A stretch of 64,000 bases of DNA from Hydractinia symbiolongicarpus (Eukaryota > Cnidaria > Hydrozoa > Anthoathecata > Hydractiniidae): contig NC_079887.1 of the NCBI RefSeq assembly GCF_029227915.1, positions 3,844,001 through 3,908,000 on the forward strand, in the 5' to 3' direction. A program made the position numbers and the translations under genes. The notes below the pieces were generated by a model, which saw nothing but the letters and a program-made list of their open reading frames with translations, ran no database searches and was not told where the DNA came from. Below, one piece after another: positions 1-14,267 of this stretch (position 1 is the stretch's first letter; every line of letters begins with the position of its first letter).

Positions 1-68
1 CAAACGAAAACCCGCCATTTCCCGTAAACCCCGGACTCGGTCCGTGTAGTGAAAAGTATACCAAGAAA

Positions 69-271
69 GTACCCAGGGAGTAAACTCATTTCCCGAACGA
101 TTTTTTATATTATTATTTCACCACTAAAGCCCATGAGACTTGTAGTTTTTAAAAATGTTTTCATTTTTGATGAGACGCTGAATAAAAGAAGTTTAATCGC
201 TGGCAAACGAAAACCCGCCACTTCCCGTAAACCCCGGACTCGGTCCGTATAGTCTAAAGTATACAAAGAAA
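69..271 (+). repeat. Reference satellite monomer, 203 bp
   Basis: A typical complete monomer, measured from one GTACCCAGGG box to the base before the next. It belongs to the subtype with ACTAAAGCCCATGAG in the middle and the GGACTCGGTCC hairpin near the end. Other subtypes carry ACTAAAACGCATGAG, CAGAACG or TCTGAACG in place of CCCGAACG, GTAACCAGGG in place of GTACCCAGGG, or GGGCTTGGCCC in the GC hairpin. A 203-bp unit is close to the length of DNA per nucleosome with linker, as in many centromeric satellites. That comparison is general knowledge and does not prove location. Confidence 0.95.
235..247 (+). other. GC-rich hairpin, A-T form (representative)
   Basis: CGGAC-TCG-GTCCG is a perfect 5-bp stem with a 3-base loop. 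It occurs in every monomer of the GTCC subtype. The same place in other monomers reads CGGGC-TTG-GCCCG (for example 14664-14676), also a perfect stem, or CGGAC-TCG-GCCCG (for example 438-450), which has one A/C opposition that becomes a G-U pair if the minus strand is transcribed. Whether it folds in vivo is unknown. Confidence 0.6.
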
Positions 272-351
272 GTACCCAGGGAGTAAACTCATTTCCCGAA
301 CGTTTTTTTAAATTATTTTTTCACCACTAAAACGCATGAGACTTGTAGTTT

Positions 352-373
352 TCAAAAATGTTTTCATTTTTGA
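352..373 (+). other. A5TG/CAT5 hairpin in the monomer (representative)
   Basis: The arms TCAAAAATG and CATTTTTGA are exact reverse complements around a TTTT loop, giving a 9-bp stem, and they are present in nearly every monomer. Common variants of the left arm (TTAAAAATG, TCAGAAATG, TCAAAAGTG) are all transitions that would keep G-U pairing in a plus-strand transcript. Variants of the right arm such as CACTTTTGA would not. Confidence 0.6.
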
Positions 374-1157
374 TGAGACGCTGAATAAAAGAAGTTTAAT
401 CGCCAGCAAACGAAAACCTGCGATTTCCCGTAAATCCCGGACTCGGCCCGTATAGTCAAAAGTATACAAAGAAAGTAACCAGGGAGTAAACTCATTTTCT
501 GAACGATTTTTTATATTATTTTTTCACCACTAAAACGCATGAGACTTGTAGTTTTTAAAAATATTTTCATTTTTGATGGGACGCTGAATAAAAGAAGTTT
601 AATCGCCGGCAAACGAAAACCCGCCATTTCCCGTAAACCCGGGACTCGGTCCGTATAGTGAAAAGTATACCAAGAAAGTACCCAGGGAGTAAACTCATTT
701 CCAGAACGATTTTTTAAATTATCTTTTCACCACTAAAACGCATGAGACTTGTAGTTTTCAAAAATGTTTTCATTTTTGATGAGACGCTGAATAAAAGAAG
801 TTTAATCGCCGGCATAGAAAACCTGCGGTTTCCCGTAAATCCCGGACTCGGCCCGTATATTCATAAGTACACAAAGAAAGTACCCAGGGAGTAAACTCAT
901 TTCCCGAACGATTTTTTATATTATTATTTCACCACTAAAGCCCATGAGACTTGTAGTTTTTAAAAATGTTTTCATTTTTGATGAGACGCTGAATAAAAGG
1001 AGTTTAATCGCCGGCAAACGAAAACCCGCCACTTCCCGTAAACCCCGGACTCGGTCCGTATAGTCAAAAGTATACAAAGAAAGTACCCAGGGAGTAAACT
1101 CATTTCCCGAACGATTTTTTAAATTATTTTTTCACCACTAAAACGCATGAGACTTGT

Positions 1158-1218
1158 AGTTTTCAAAAATGTTTTCATTTTTGATGAGACGCTTAATGAA
1201 AGAGGTTTAATCGCCGGC
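1158..1218 (+). repeat. 61-bp truncated monomer (first of eight in blocks A/B)
   Basis: A monomer fragment runs from AGTTTTCAAAAATG to ATCGCCGGC and is followed directly by AGTTTTCAAAAATG again, so 142 bp are missing between GCCGGC and the next AGTTTTC. The same junction occurs with the second AGTTTTC starting at 1219, 5338, 6617, 8504, 9986, 11874, 13356 and 15040. The corresponding fragments are 5277-5337, 6556-6616, 8443-8503, 9925-9985, 11813-11873, 13295-13355 and 14979-15039. All share the TTAATGAAAGAGG variant. One shared base (A) sits at the breakpoint. One deletion followed by copying with the HOR explains the set. Confidence 0.93.
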
Positions 1219-4200
1219 AGTTTTCAAAAATGTTTTCATTTTTGATGAGACGCTGAATAAAAGAAGTTTAATCGCCAGCAAACGAAAACCTGCGATTTCC
1301 CGTAAATCCCGGACTCGGCCCGTATAGTCAAAAGTATACAAAGAAAGTAACCAGGGAGTAAACTCATTTTCTGAACGATTTTTTATATTATTTTTTCACC
1401 ACTAAAACGCATGAGACTTGTAGTTTTCAAAAATGTTTTCATTTTTGTTGGGACGCTGAATAAAAGAAGTTTAATCGCCGGCAAACGAAAACCCGCCATT
1501 TCCCGTAAACCCCGGACTCGGTCCGTATAGTGAAAAGTATACAAAGAAAGTACCCATGGAGTAAACTCATTTCCAGAACGATTTTTTAAATTATCTTTTC
1601 ACCACTAAAACGCATGAGACTTGTAGTTTTCAAAAATGTTTTCATTTTTGATGAGACGCTGAATAAAAGAAGTTTAATCGCCGCCATAGGAAAACCTGCG
1701 TTTTCCCGTAAATCCCGGACTCGGCCCGTATAGTCATAAGTACACAAAGAAAGTACCCAGGGAGTAAACTCATTTCCCCAACGATTTTTTATATTATTAT
1801 TTCACCACTAAAGCCCATGAGACTTGTAGTTTTTAAAAATGTTTTCATTTTTGATGAGACGCTGAATAAAAGGAGTTTAATCGCCGGCAAACAAAAACCC
1901 GCCACTTCCCGTAAACCCCGGACTCGGTCCGTATAGTGAAAAGTATACCAAGAAAGTACCCAGGGAGTAAACTCATATCCCGAACGATTTTTTATATTAT
2001 TTTTTCACCACTAAAACGCATGAGACTTGTAGTTTTTAAAAATGTTTTCATTTTTGTTGGGACGCTGAATAAAAGAAGTTTAATCGCCGGCAAACGAAAA
2101 CCCGCCATTTCCCGTAAACCCCGGACTCGGTCCGTATAGTGAAAAGTATACAAAGAAAGTACCCAGGGAGTAAACTCATTTCCAGAACGATTTTTTAAAT
2201 TATCTTTTCACCACTAAAACGCATGAGACTTGTAGTTTTCAAAAATGTTTTCATTTTTGATGAGACGCTGAATAAAAGAAGTTTAATCGCCGCCATAGGA
2301 AAACCTGCGGTTTCCCGTAAATCCCGGACTCGGCCCGTATAGTCATAAGTACACAAAGAAAGTACCCAGGGAGTAAACTCATTTCCCCAACGATTTTTTA
2401 TATTATTATTCACCACTAAAGCCCATGAGACTTGTAGTTTTTAAAAATGTTTTCATTTTTGATGAGACGCTGAATAAAAGGAGTTTAATCGCCGACAAAC
2501 AAAAACCCGCCATTTCCCGTAAACCCCGGACTCGGTCCGTATAGTCAAAAGTATACAAAGAAAGTACCCAGGGAGTAAACTCATTTCCAGAACGATTTTT
2601 TAAATTATCTTTTCACCACTAAAACGCATGAGACTTGTAGTTTTCAAAAATGTTTTCATTTTTGATGAGACGCTGAATAAAAGAAGTTTAATCGCCGCCA
2701 TAGGAAAACCTGCGGTTTCCCGTAAATCCCGGACTCGGCCCGTATAGTCATAAGTACACAAAGAAAGTACCCAGGGAGTAAACTCATTTCCCCAACGATT
2801 TTTTATATTATTATTTCACCACTAAAGCCCATGAGACTTGTAGTTTTTAAAAATGTTTTCATTTTTGATGAGACGCTGAATAAAAGGAGTTTAATCGCCG
2901 GCAAACAAAAACCCGCCATTTCCCGTAAACCCCGGACTCGGTCCGTATAGTCAAAAGTGTACAAAGAAAGTACCCAGGCAGTAAACTCATTTCCCGAACG
3001 ATTTTTTATATTATTTTTTCACCACTAAAACGCATGAGACTTGTAGTTTTTAAAAATGTTTTCATTTTTGATGGGACGCTGAATAAAAGAAGTTTAATCG
3101 CCGGCAAACGAAAACCCGCCATTTCCCGTAAACCCCGGACTCGGTCCGTGTAGTGAAAAGTATACCAAGAAAGTACCCAGGGAGTAAACTCATTTCCCGA
3201 ACGATTTTTTATATTATTATTTCACCACTAAAGCCCATGAGACTTGTAGTTTTTAAAAATGTTTTCATTTTTGATGAGACGCTGAATAAAAGAAGTTTAA
3301 TCGCTGGCAAACGAAAACCCGCCACTTCCCGTAAACCCCGGACTCGGTCCGTATAGTCTAAAGTATACAAAGAAAGTACCCAGGGAGTAAACTCATTTCC
3401 CGAACGTTTTTTTAAATTATTTTTTCACCACTAAAACGCATGAGACTTGTAGTTTTCAAAAATGTTTTCATTTTTGATGAGACGCTGAATAAAAGAAGTT
3501 TAATCGCCAGCAAACGAAAACCTGCGATTTCCCGTAAATCCCGGACTCGGCCCGTATAGTCAAAAGTATACAAAGAAAGTAACCAGGGAGTAAACTCATT
3601 TTCTGAACGATTTTTTATATTATTTTTTCACCACTAAAACGCATGAGACTTGTAGTTTTCAAAAATGTTTTCATTTTTGTTGGGACGCTGAATAAAAGAA
3701 GTTTAATCGCCGGCAAACGAATACCCGCCATTTCCCGTAAACCCCGGACTCGGTCCGTATAGTGAAAAGTATACAAAGAAAGTACCCAGGGAGTAAACTC
3801 ATTTCCAGAACGATTTTTTAAATTATCTTTTCACCACTAAAACGCATGAGACTTGTAGTTTTCAAAAATGTTTTCATTTTTGATGAGACGCTGAATAAAA
3901 GAAGTTTAATCGCCGCCATAAGAAAACCTGCGGTTTCCCGTAAATCCCGGACTCGGTCCGTATAGTCATAAGTACACAAAGAAAGTACCCAGGGAGTAAA
4001 CTCATTTCCCCAACGATTTTTTATATTATTATTTCACCACTAAAGCCCATGAGACTTGTAGTTTTTAAAATTGTTTTCATTTTTGATGAGACGCTGAATA
4101 AAAGGAGTTTAATCGCCGGCAAACAAAAACCCGCCATTTCCCGTAAACCCCGGACTCGGTCCGTATAGTCAAAAGTATACAAAGAAGGTACCCAGGGAGT

Positions 4201-7200
4201 AAACTCATTTCCCGAACGATTTTTTATATTATTTTTTCACCACTAAAACGCATGAGACTTGTAGTTTTTAAAAATGTTTTCATTTTTGTTGGGACGCTGA
4301 ATAAAAGAAGTTTAATCGCCGGCAAACGAAAACCCGCCATTTCCCGTAAACCCCGGACTCGGTCCGTATAGTGAAAAGTATACAAAGAAAGTACCCAGGG
4401 AGTAAACTCATTTCCAGAACGATTTTTTAAATTATCTTTTCACCACTAAAACGCATGAGACTTGTAGTTTTCAAAAATGTTTTCATTTTTGATGAGACGC
4501 TGAATAAAAGAAGTATAATCGCCGCCATAGGAAAACATGCGGTTTCCCGTAAATCCCGGACTCGGCCCGTATAGTCATAAGTACACAAAGAAAGTACCCA
4601 GGGAGTAAACTCATTTCCCCAACGATTTTTTATATTATTATTTCACCACTAAAGCCCATGAGACTTGTAGTTTTTAAAAATGTTTTCATTTTTGATGAGA
4701 CGCTGAATAAAAGGAGTTTAATCGCCGGCAAACAAAAACCCGCCATTTCCCGTAAACCCCGGACTCGGTCCGTATAGTCAAAAGTATACAAAGAAAGTAC
4801 CCAGGGAGTAAACTCATTTCCCGAACGATTTTTTATATTATTTTTTCACCACTAAAACGCATGAGACTTGTAGTTTTCAAAAATGTTTTCATTTTTGATG
4901 AGACGCTGAATAAAAGAAGTTTAATCGCCGGCATAGGAAAACCTGCGTTTTCCCGTAAATCCCGGACTCGGCCCGTATATTCATAAGTACACAAAGAAAG
5001 TACCCAGGGAGTAAACTCATTTCCCGAACGATTTTTTATATTATTATTTCACCACTAAAGCCCATGAGACTTGTAGTTTTAAAAATGTTTTCATTTTTGA
5101 TAAGACGCTGAATAAAAGGAGTTTAATCGCCGGCAAACGAAAACCCGCCACTTCCCGTAAACCCCGGACTCGGTCCGTATAGTCAAAAGTATACAAAGAA
5201 AGTACCCAGGGAGTAAACTCATTTCCCGAACGATTTTTTAAATTATTTTTTCACCACTAAAACGCATGAGACTTGTAGTTTTCAAAAATGTTTTCATTTT
5301 TGATGAGACGCTTAATGAAAGAGGTTTAATCGCCGGCAGTTTTCAAAAATGTTTTCATTTTTGTTGGGACGCTGAATAAAAGAAGTTTAATCGCCGGCAA
5401 AACAAAAACCGCCATTTCCCGTAAACCCCGGACTCGATCCGTATAGTGAAAAGTATACAAAGAAAGTACCCAGGGAGTAAACTCATTTCCAGAACGATTT
5501 TTTAAATTATCTTTTCACCACTAAAACGCATGAGACTTGTAGTTTTCAAAAATGTTTTCATTTTTGATGAGACGCTGAATAAAAGAAGTTTAATCGCCGC
5601 CATAGGAAAACCTGCGGTTTCCCGTAAATCCCGGACTCGGCCCGTATAGTCATAAGTACACAAAGAAAGTACCCAGGGAGTAAACTCATTTCCCCAACGA
5701 TTTTTTATATTATTATTTCACCACTAAAGCCCATGAGACTTGTAGTTTTTAAAAATGTTTTCATTTTTGATGAGACGCTGAATAAAAGGAGTTTAATCGC
5801 CGGCAAACAAAAACCCGCCATTTCCCGTAAACCCCGGACTCGGTCCGTATAGTCAAAAGTATACAAAGAAAGTACCCAGGGAGTAAACTCATTTCCCGAA
5901 CGATTTTTTATATTATTTTTTCACCACTAAAACGCATGAGACTTGTAGTTTTTAAAAATGTTTTCATTTTTGATGGGACGCTGAATAAAAGAAGTTTAAT
6001 CGCCGGCAAACGAAAACCCGCCATTTCCCGTAAACCCCGGACTCGGTCCGTATAGTGAAAAGTATACCAAGAAAGTACCCAGGGAGTAAACTCATTTCCA
6101 GAACGATTTTTTAAATTATCTTTTCACCACTAAAACGCATGAGACTTGTAGTTTTTAAAAATGTTTTCATTTTTGATGGGACGCTGAATAAAAGAAGTTT
6201 AATCGCCGGCAAACGAAAACCCGCCATTTCCCGTAAACCCCGGACTCGGTCCGTATAGTGAAAAGTATACCAAGAAAGTACCCAGGGAGTAAACTCATTT
6301 CCCGAACGATTTTTTATATTATTATTTCACCACTAAAGCCCATGAGACTTGTAGTTTTTAAAAATGTTTTCATTTTTGATGAGACGCTGAATAAAAGAAG
6401 TTTAATCGCCGGCAAACGAAAACCCGCCACTTCCCGTAAACCCCGGACTCGGTCCGTATAGTCAAAAGTATACAAAGAAAGTACCCAGGGAGTAAACTCA
6501 TTTCCCGAACGATTTTTTAAATTATTTTTTCACCACTAAAACGCATGAGACTTGTAGTTTTCAAAAATGTTTTCATTTTAGATGAGACGCTTAATGAAAG
6601 AGGTTTAATCGCCGGCAGTTTTCAAAAATGTTTTCATTTTTGATGAGACGCTGAATAAAAGAAGTTTAATCGCCAGCAAACGAAAACCTGCGATTTCCCG
6701 TAAATCCCGGACTCGGCCCGTATAGTCAAAAGTATACAAAGAAAGTAACCAGGGAGTAAACTCATTTTCTGAACGATTTTTTATATTATTTTTTCACCAC
6801 TAAAACGCATGAGACTTGTAGTTTTCAAAAATGTTTTCATTTTTGTTGGGACGCTGATTAAAAGAAGTTTAATCGCCGGCAAACGAATACCCGCCATTTC
6901 CCGTAAACCCCGGACTCGGTCCGTATAGTGAAAAGTATACAAAGAAAGTACCCAGGGAGTAAACTCATTTCCAGAACGATTTTTTAAATTATCTTTTCAC
7001 CACTAAAACGCATGAGACTTGTAGTTTTCAAAAATGTTTTCATTTTTGATGAGACGCTGAATAAAAGAAGTTTAATCGCCGCCAAAGGAAAACCTGCGGT
7101 TTCCCGTAAATCCCGGACTCGGCCCGTATAGTCATAAGTACACAAAGAAAGTACCCAGGGAGTAAACTCATTTTCCCAACGATTTTTTATATTATTATTT

Positions 7201-10200
7201 CACCACTAAAGCCCATGAGACTTGTAGTTTTTAAAATTGTTTTCATTTTTGATGAGACGCTGAATAAAAGGAGTTTAATCGCCGGCAAACAAAAACCCGC
7301 CATTTCCCGTAAACCCCGGACTCGGTCCGTATAGTCAAAAGTATACAAAGAAGGTACCCAGGGAGTAAACTCATTTCCCGAACGATTTTTTATATTATTT
7401 TTTCACCACTAAAACGCATGAGACTTGTAGTTTTTAAAAATGTTTTCATTTTTGTTGAGACGCTGAATAAAAGAAGTTTAATCGCCGGCAAACGAAAACC
7501 CGCCATTTCCCGTAAACCCCGGACTCGGTCCGTATAGTGAAAAGTATACAAAGAAAGTACCCAGGGAGTAAACTCATTTCCAGAACGATTTTTTAAATTA
7601 TCTTTTCACCACTAAAACGCATGAGACTTGTAGTTTTCAAAAATGTTTTCATTTTTGATGAGACGCTGAATAAAAGAAGTATAATCGCCGCCATAGGAAA
7701 ACCTGCGGTTTCCCGTAAATCCCGGACTCGGCCCGTATAGTCATAAGTACACAAAGAAAGTACCCAGGGAGTAAACTCATTTCCCCAACGATTTTTTATA
7801 TTATTATTTCACCACTAAAGCCCATGAGACTTGTAGTTTTTAAAAATGTTTTCATTTTTGATGAGACGCTGAATAAAAGGAGTTTAATCGCCGGCAAACA
7901 AAAACCCGCCATTTCCCGTAAACCCCGGACTCGGTCCGTATAGTCAAAAGTATACAAAGAAAGTACCCAGGGAGTAAACTCATTTCCCGAACGATTTTTT
8001 ATATTATTTTTTCACCACTAAAACGCATGAGACTTGTAGTTTTCAAAAATGTTTTCATTTTTGATGAGACGCTGAATAAAAGAAGTTTAATCGCCGGCAT
8101 AGGAAAACCTGCGTTTTCCCGTAAATCCCGGACTCGGCCCGTATATTCATAAGTACACAAAGAAAGTACCCAGGGAGTAAACTCATTTCCCGAACGATTT
8201 TTTATATTATTATTTCACCACTAAAGCCCATGAGACTTGTAGTTTTAAAAATGTTTTCATTTTTGATAAGACGCTGAATAAAAGGAGTTTAATCGCCGGC
8301 AAACGAAAACCCGCCACTTCCCGTAAACCCCGGACTCGGTCCGTATAGTCAAAAGTATACAAAGAAAGTACCCAGGGAGTAAACTCATTTCCCGAACGAT
8401 TTTTTAAATTATTTTTTCACCACTAAAACGCATGAGACTTGTAGTTTTCAAAAATGTTTTCATTTTTGATGAGACGCTTAATGAAAGAGGTTTAATCGCC
8501 GGCAGTTTTCAAAAATGTTTTCATTTTTGATGAGACGCTGAATAAAAGAAGTTTAATCGCCAGCAAACGAAAACCTGCGATTTCCCGTAAATCCCGGACT
8601 CGGCCCGTATAGTCAAAAGCATACAAAGAAAGTAACCAGGGAGGAAACTCATTTTCTGAACGATTTTTTATATTATTTTTTCACCACTAAAACGCATGAG
8701 ACTTGTAGTTTTCAAATATGTTTTCATTTTTGTTGGGACGCTGAATAAAAGAAGTTTAATCGCCGGCAAAATAAAAACCGCCATTTCCCGTAAACCCCGG
8801 ACTCGATCCGTATAGTGAAAAGTATACAAAGAAAGTACCCAGGGAGTAAACTCATTTCCAGAACGATTTTTTAAATTATCTTTTCACCACTAAAACGCAT
8901 GAGACTTGTAGTTTTCAAAAATGTTTTCATTTTTGATGAGACGCTGAATAAAAGAAGTTTAATCGCCGCCATAGGAAAACCTGCGGTTTCCCGTAAATCC
9001 CGGACTCGGCCCGTATAGTCATAAGTACACAAAGAAAGTACCCAGGGAGTAAACTCATTTCCCCAACGATTTTTTATATTATTATTTCACCACTAAAGCC
9101 CATGAGACTTGTAGTTTTTAAAAATGTTTTCATTTTTGATGAGACGCTGAATAAAAGGAGTTTAATCGCCGGCAAACAAAAACCCGCCATTTCCCGTAAA
9201 CCCCGGACTCGGTCCGTATAGTCAAAAGTATACAAAGAAAGTACCCAGGGAGTAAACTCATTTCCCGAACGATTTTTTATATTATTTTTTCACCACTAAA
9301 ACGCATGAGACTTGTAGTTTTTAAAAATGTTTTCATTTTTGATGGGACGCTGAATAAAAGAAGTTTAATCGCCGGCAAACGAAAACCCGCCATTTCCCGT
9401 AAACCCCGGACTCGGTCCGTATAGTGAAAAGTATACCAAGAAAGTACCCAGGGAGTAAACTCATTTCCAGAACGATTTTTTAAATTATCTTTTCACCACT
9501 AAAACGCATGAGACTTGTAGTTTTTAAAAATGTTTTCATTTTTGATGGGACGCTGAATAAAAGAAGTTTAATCGCCGGCAAACGAAAACCCGCCATTTCC
9601 CGTAAACCCCGGACTCGGTCCGTATAGTGAAAAGTATACCAAGAAAGTACCCAGGGAGTAAACTCATTTCCCGAACGATTTTTTATATTATTATTTCACC
9701 ACTAAAGCCCATGAGACTTGTAGTTTTCAAAAATGTTTTCATTTTTGATGAGACGCTGAATAAAAGAAGTTTAATCGCCGGCAAACGAAAACCCGCCACT
9801 TCCCGTAAACCCCGGACTCGGTCCGTATAGTCAAAAGTATACAAAGAAAGTACCCAGGGAGTAAACTCATTTCCCGAACGATTTTTTAAATTATTTTTTC
9901 ACCACTAAAACGCATGAGACTTGTAGTTTTCAAAAATGTTTTCATTTTTGATGAGACGCTTAATGAAAGAGGTTTAATCGCCGGCAGTTTTCAAAAATGT
10001 TTTCATTTTTGATGAGACGCTGAATAAAAGAAGTTTAATCGCCAGCAAACGAAAACCTGCGATTTCCCGTAAATCCCGGACTCGGCCCGTATAGTCAAAA
10101 GTATACAAAGAAAGTAACCAGGGAGTAAACTCATTTTCTGAACGATTTTTTATATTATTTTTTCACCACTAAAACGCATGAGACTTGTAGTTTTCAAAAA

Positions 10201-13200
10201 AGTTTTCATTTTTGTTGGGACGCTGAATAAAAGAAGTTTAATCGCCGGCAAACGAATACCCGCCATTTCCCGTAAACCCCGGACTCGGTCCGTATAGTGA
10301 AAAGTATACAAAGAAAGTACCCAGGGAGTAAACTCATTTCCAGAACGATTTTTTAAATTATCTTTTCACCACTAAAACGCATGAGACTTGTAGTTTTCAA
10401 AAATGTTTTCATTTTTGATGAGACGCTGAATAAAAGAAGTTTAATCGCCGCCATAGGAAAACCTGCGGTTTCCCGTAAATCCCGGACTCGGCCCGTATAG
10501 TCATAAGTACACAAAGAAAGTACCCAGGGAGTAAACTCATTTTCCCAACGATTTTTTATATTATTATTTCACCACTAAAGCCCATGAGACTTGTAGTTTT
10601 TAAAATTGTTTTCATTTTTGATGAGACGCTGAATAAAAGGAGTTTAATCGCCGGCAAACAAAAACCCGCCATTTCCCGTAAACCCCGGACTCGGTCCGTA
10701 TAGTCAAAAGTATACAAAGAAAGTACCCAGGGAGTAAACTCATTTCCCGAACGATTTTTTATATTATTTTTTCACCACTAAAACGCATGAGACTTGTAGT
10801 TTTTAAAAATGTTTTCATTTTTGTTGGGACGCTGAATAAAAGAAGTTTAATCGCCGGCAAACGAAAACCCGCCATTTCCCGTAAACCCCGGACACGGTCC
10901 GTATAGTGAAAAGTATACAAAGAAAGTACCCAGGGAGTAAACTCATTTACAGAACGATTTTTTAAATTATCTTTTCACCACTAAAACGCATGAGACTTGT
11001 AGTTTTCAAAAATGTTTTCATTTTTGATGAGACGCTGAATAAAAGAAGTATAATCGCCGCCATAGGAAAACCTGCGGTTTCCCGTAAATCCCGGACTCGG
11101 CCCGTATAGTCATAAGTACACAAAGAAAGTACCCAGGGAGTAAACTCATTTCCCCAACGATTTTTTATATTATTATTTCACCACTAAAGCCCATGAGACT
11201 TGTAGTTTTTAAAAATGTTTTCATTTTTGATGAGACGCTGAATAAAAGGAGTTTAATCGCCGGCAAACAAAAACCCGCCATTTCCCGTAAACCCCGGACT
11301 CGGTCCGTATAGTCAAAAGTATACAAAGAAAGTACCCAGGGAGTAAACTCATTTCCCGAACGATTTTTTATATTATTTTTTCACCACTAAAACGCATGAG
11401 ACTTGTAGTTTTCAAAAATGTTTTCATTTTTGATGAGACGCTGAATAAAAGAAGTTTAATCGCCGGCATAGGAAAACCTGCGGTTTCCTGTAAATCCCAG
11501 ACTCGGCCCGTATATTCATAAGTACACAAAGAAAGTACCCAGGGAGTAACCTCATTTCCCGAACGATTTTTTATATTATTATTTCACCACTAAAGCCCAT
11601 GAGACTTGTAGTTTTTAAAAATGTTTTCATTTTTGATGAGACGCTGAATAAAAGGAGTTTAATCGCCGGCAAACAAAAACCCGCCACTTCCCATACACCC
11701 CGGACTCGGTCCGTATAGTCAAAAGTATACAAAGAAAGTACCCAGGGAGTAAACTCATTTCCCGAACGATTTTTTAAATTATTTTTTCAACACTAAAACG
11801 CATGAGACTTGTAGTTTTCAAAAATGTTTTCATTTTTGATGAGACGCTTAATGAAAGAGGTTTAATCGCCGGCAGTTTTCAAAAATGTTTTCATTTTTGA
11901 TGAGACGCTGAATAAAAGAAGTTTAATCGCCAGCAAACGAAAACCTGCGATTTCCCGTAAATCCCGGACTCGGCCCGTATAGTCAAAAGTATACAAAGAA
12001 AGTAACCAGGGAGTAAACTCATTTTCTGAACGATTTTTTATATTATTTTTTCACCACTAAAACGCATGAGACTTATAGTTTTCAAATATGTTTTCATTTT
12101 TGTTGGGACGCTGAATAAAAGAAGTTTAATCGCCGGCAAAATAAAAACCGCTATTTCCCGTAAACCCCGGACTCGATCCGTATAGTGAAAAGTATACAAA
12201 GAAAGTACCCAGGGAGTAAACTCATTTCCAGAACGATTTTTTAAATTATCTTTTCACCACTAAAACGCATGAGACTTGTAGTTTTCAAAAATGTTTTCAT
12301 TTTTGATGAGACGCTGAATAAAAGAAGTTTAATCGCCGCCATAGGAAAACCTGCGGTTTCCCGTAAATCCCGGACTCGGCCCGTATAGTCATAAGTACAC
12401 AAAGAAAGTACCCAGGGAGTAAACTCATTTCCCCAACGATTTTTTATATTATTATTTCACCACTAAAGCCCATGAGACTTGTAGTTTTTTAAAATGTTTT
12501 CATTTTTGATGAGACGCTGAATAAAAGGAGTTTAATCGCCGGCAAACAAAAACCCGCCATTTCCCGTAAACCCCGGACTCGGTCCGTATAGTCAAAAGTA
12601 TACAAAGAAAGTACCCAGGGAGTAAACTCATTTCCCGAACGATTTTTTATATTATTTTTTCACCACTAAAACGCATGAGACTTGTAGTTTTTAAAAATGT
12701 TTTCATTTTTGATGGGACGCTGAATAAAAGAAGTTTAATCGCCGGCAAACGAAAACCCGCCATTTCCCGTAAACCCCGGACTCGGTCCGTATAGTGAAAA
12801 GTATACCAAGAAAGTACCCAGGGAGTAAACTCATTTCCAGAACGATTTTTCAAATTATCTTTTCACCACTAAAACGCATGAGACTTGTAGTTTTCAAAAA
12901 TGTTTTCATTTTTGATGAAACGCTGAATAAAAGAAGTTTAATCGCCGGCATAGGAAAACCTGCGGTTTCCCGTAAATCCCGGACTCGGCCCGTATATTCA
13001 TAAGTACACAAAGAAAGTACCCAGGAAGTAAACTCATTTCCCGAACGATTTTTTATATTATTATTTCACCACTAAAGCACATGAGACTTGTAGTTTTTAA
13101 AAATGTTTTCATTTTTGATGAGACGCTGAATAAAAGGAGTTTAATCGCCGGCAAACGAAAACCCGCCACTTCCCGTAAACCCCGGAATCGGTCCGTATAG

Positions 13201-14267
13201 TCAAAAGTATACAAAGAAAGTACCCAGGGAGTAAACTCATTTCCCGAACGATTTTTTAAATTATTTTTTCACCACTAAAACGCATGAGACTTGTAGTTTT
13301 CAAAAATGTTTTCATTTTTGATGAGACGCTTAATGAAAGAGGTTTAATCGCTCGCAGTTTTCAAAAATGTTTTCATTTTTGATGAGACGCTGAATAAAAG
13401 AAGTTTAATCGCCAGCAAACGAAAACCTGCGATTTCCCGTAAATCCCGGACTCGGCCCGTATAGTCAAAAGTATACAAAGAAAGTAACCAGGAAGTAAAC
13501 TCATTTTCTGAACGATTTTTTATATTATTTTTTCACCACTAAAACGCATGAGACTTGTAGTTTTCAAAAATGTTTTCATTCTTGTTGGGACGCTGAATAA
13601 AAGAAGTTTAATCGCCGGCAAACGAAAAACCGCCATTTCCCGTAAACCCCGGACTCGGTCCGTATAGTGAAAAGTATACAAAGAAAGTACCCAGGGAGTA
13701 AACTCATTTCCAGAATGATTTTTTAAATTATCTTTTCACCACTAAAACGCATAAGACTTGTAGTTTTCAAAAATGTTTTCATTTTTGATGAGACGCTGAA
13801 TAAAAGAAATTTAATCACCGCCATAGGAAAACCTGCGGTTTCCCGTAAATCCCGAACTCGGCCCGTATAGTCATAAGTACACAAAGAAAGTACCCAGGGA
13901 GTAAACTCATTTCCCCAACGATTTTTTATATTATTATTTCACCACTAAAGCCCATGAGACTTGTAGTTTTTAAAAATGTTTTCATTTTTGATGAGACGCT
14001 GAATAAAAGGAGTTTAATCGCCGGCAAACAAAAACCCGCCATTTCCCGTAAACCCCGGACTCGGTCCGTATAGTCAAAAGTATACAAAGAAAGTACCCAG
14101 GGAGTAAACCCATTTCCCGAACGATTTTTTAATTTATTTTTTCACCACTAAAACGCATGAGACTTGTAATTTTCAAAAATGGTTTCATTTTTGATGAGAC
14201 GCCTAATGAAAGAAGTTTAATCGCCGGCAAACGAAAACCCGCGATTTCCCGTAAATCCCGGGCTTGA

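Larger units (their letters stand above)
1..13355 (+). repeat. HOR block A, 3.10-3.37-kb period
   Basis: Diagnostic variants recur at multi-monomer distances. The GTCCGTGTAG variant recurs at 46 and 3150 (3,104 bp). The CTCGATCC variant starts at 5433, 8802 and 12172 (3,369 and 3,370 bp). The AAAATTGTT variant recurs at about 4071, 7237 and 10606 (3,166 then 3,369 bp). These distances fit 15 or 16 full monomers plus one or two 61-bp truncated monomers, so neighbouring HOR copies differ by whole-monomer gain or loss. The unit is present in about four copies. Confidence 0.85.

Noticed and set aside
49-252. 67-codon plus-strand frame, recurring at 1936, 3153, 6258 and 9627
   Set aside because: It lies wholly in satellite, covers one monomer, and recurs only because the HOR recurs. 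No domain or independent coding sign was seen.
956-1010. AATAAA in many plus-strand monomers as poly(A) signals, and TATATAAAG in block F as TATA boxes
   Set aside because: Both are expected by chance in such AT-rich sequence and are lost in many subtypes. No linked gene exists.
950-1030. Canonical CENP-B box in the TTTTCGTTTGCCGGCG segment (minus strand)
   Set aside because: Only the TTCG half fits. The CGGG half and the central A do not.
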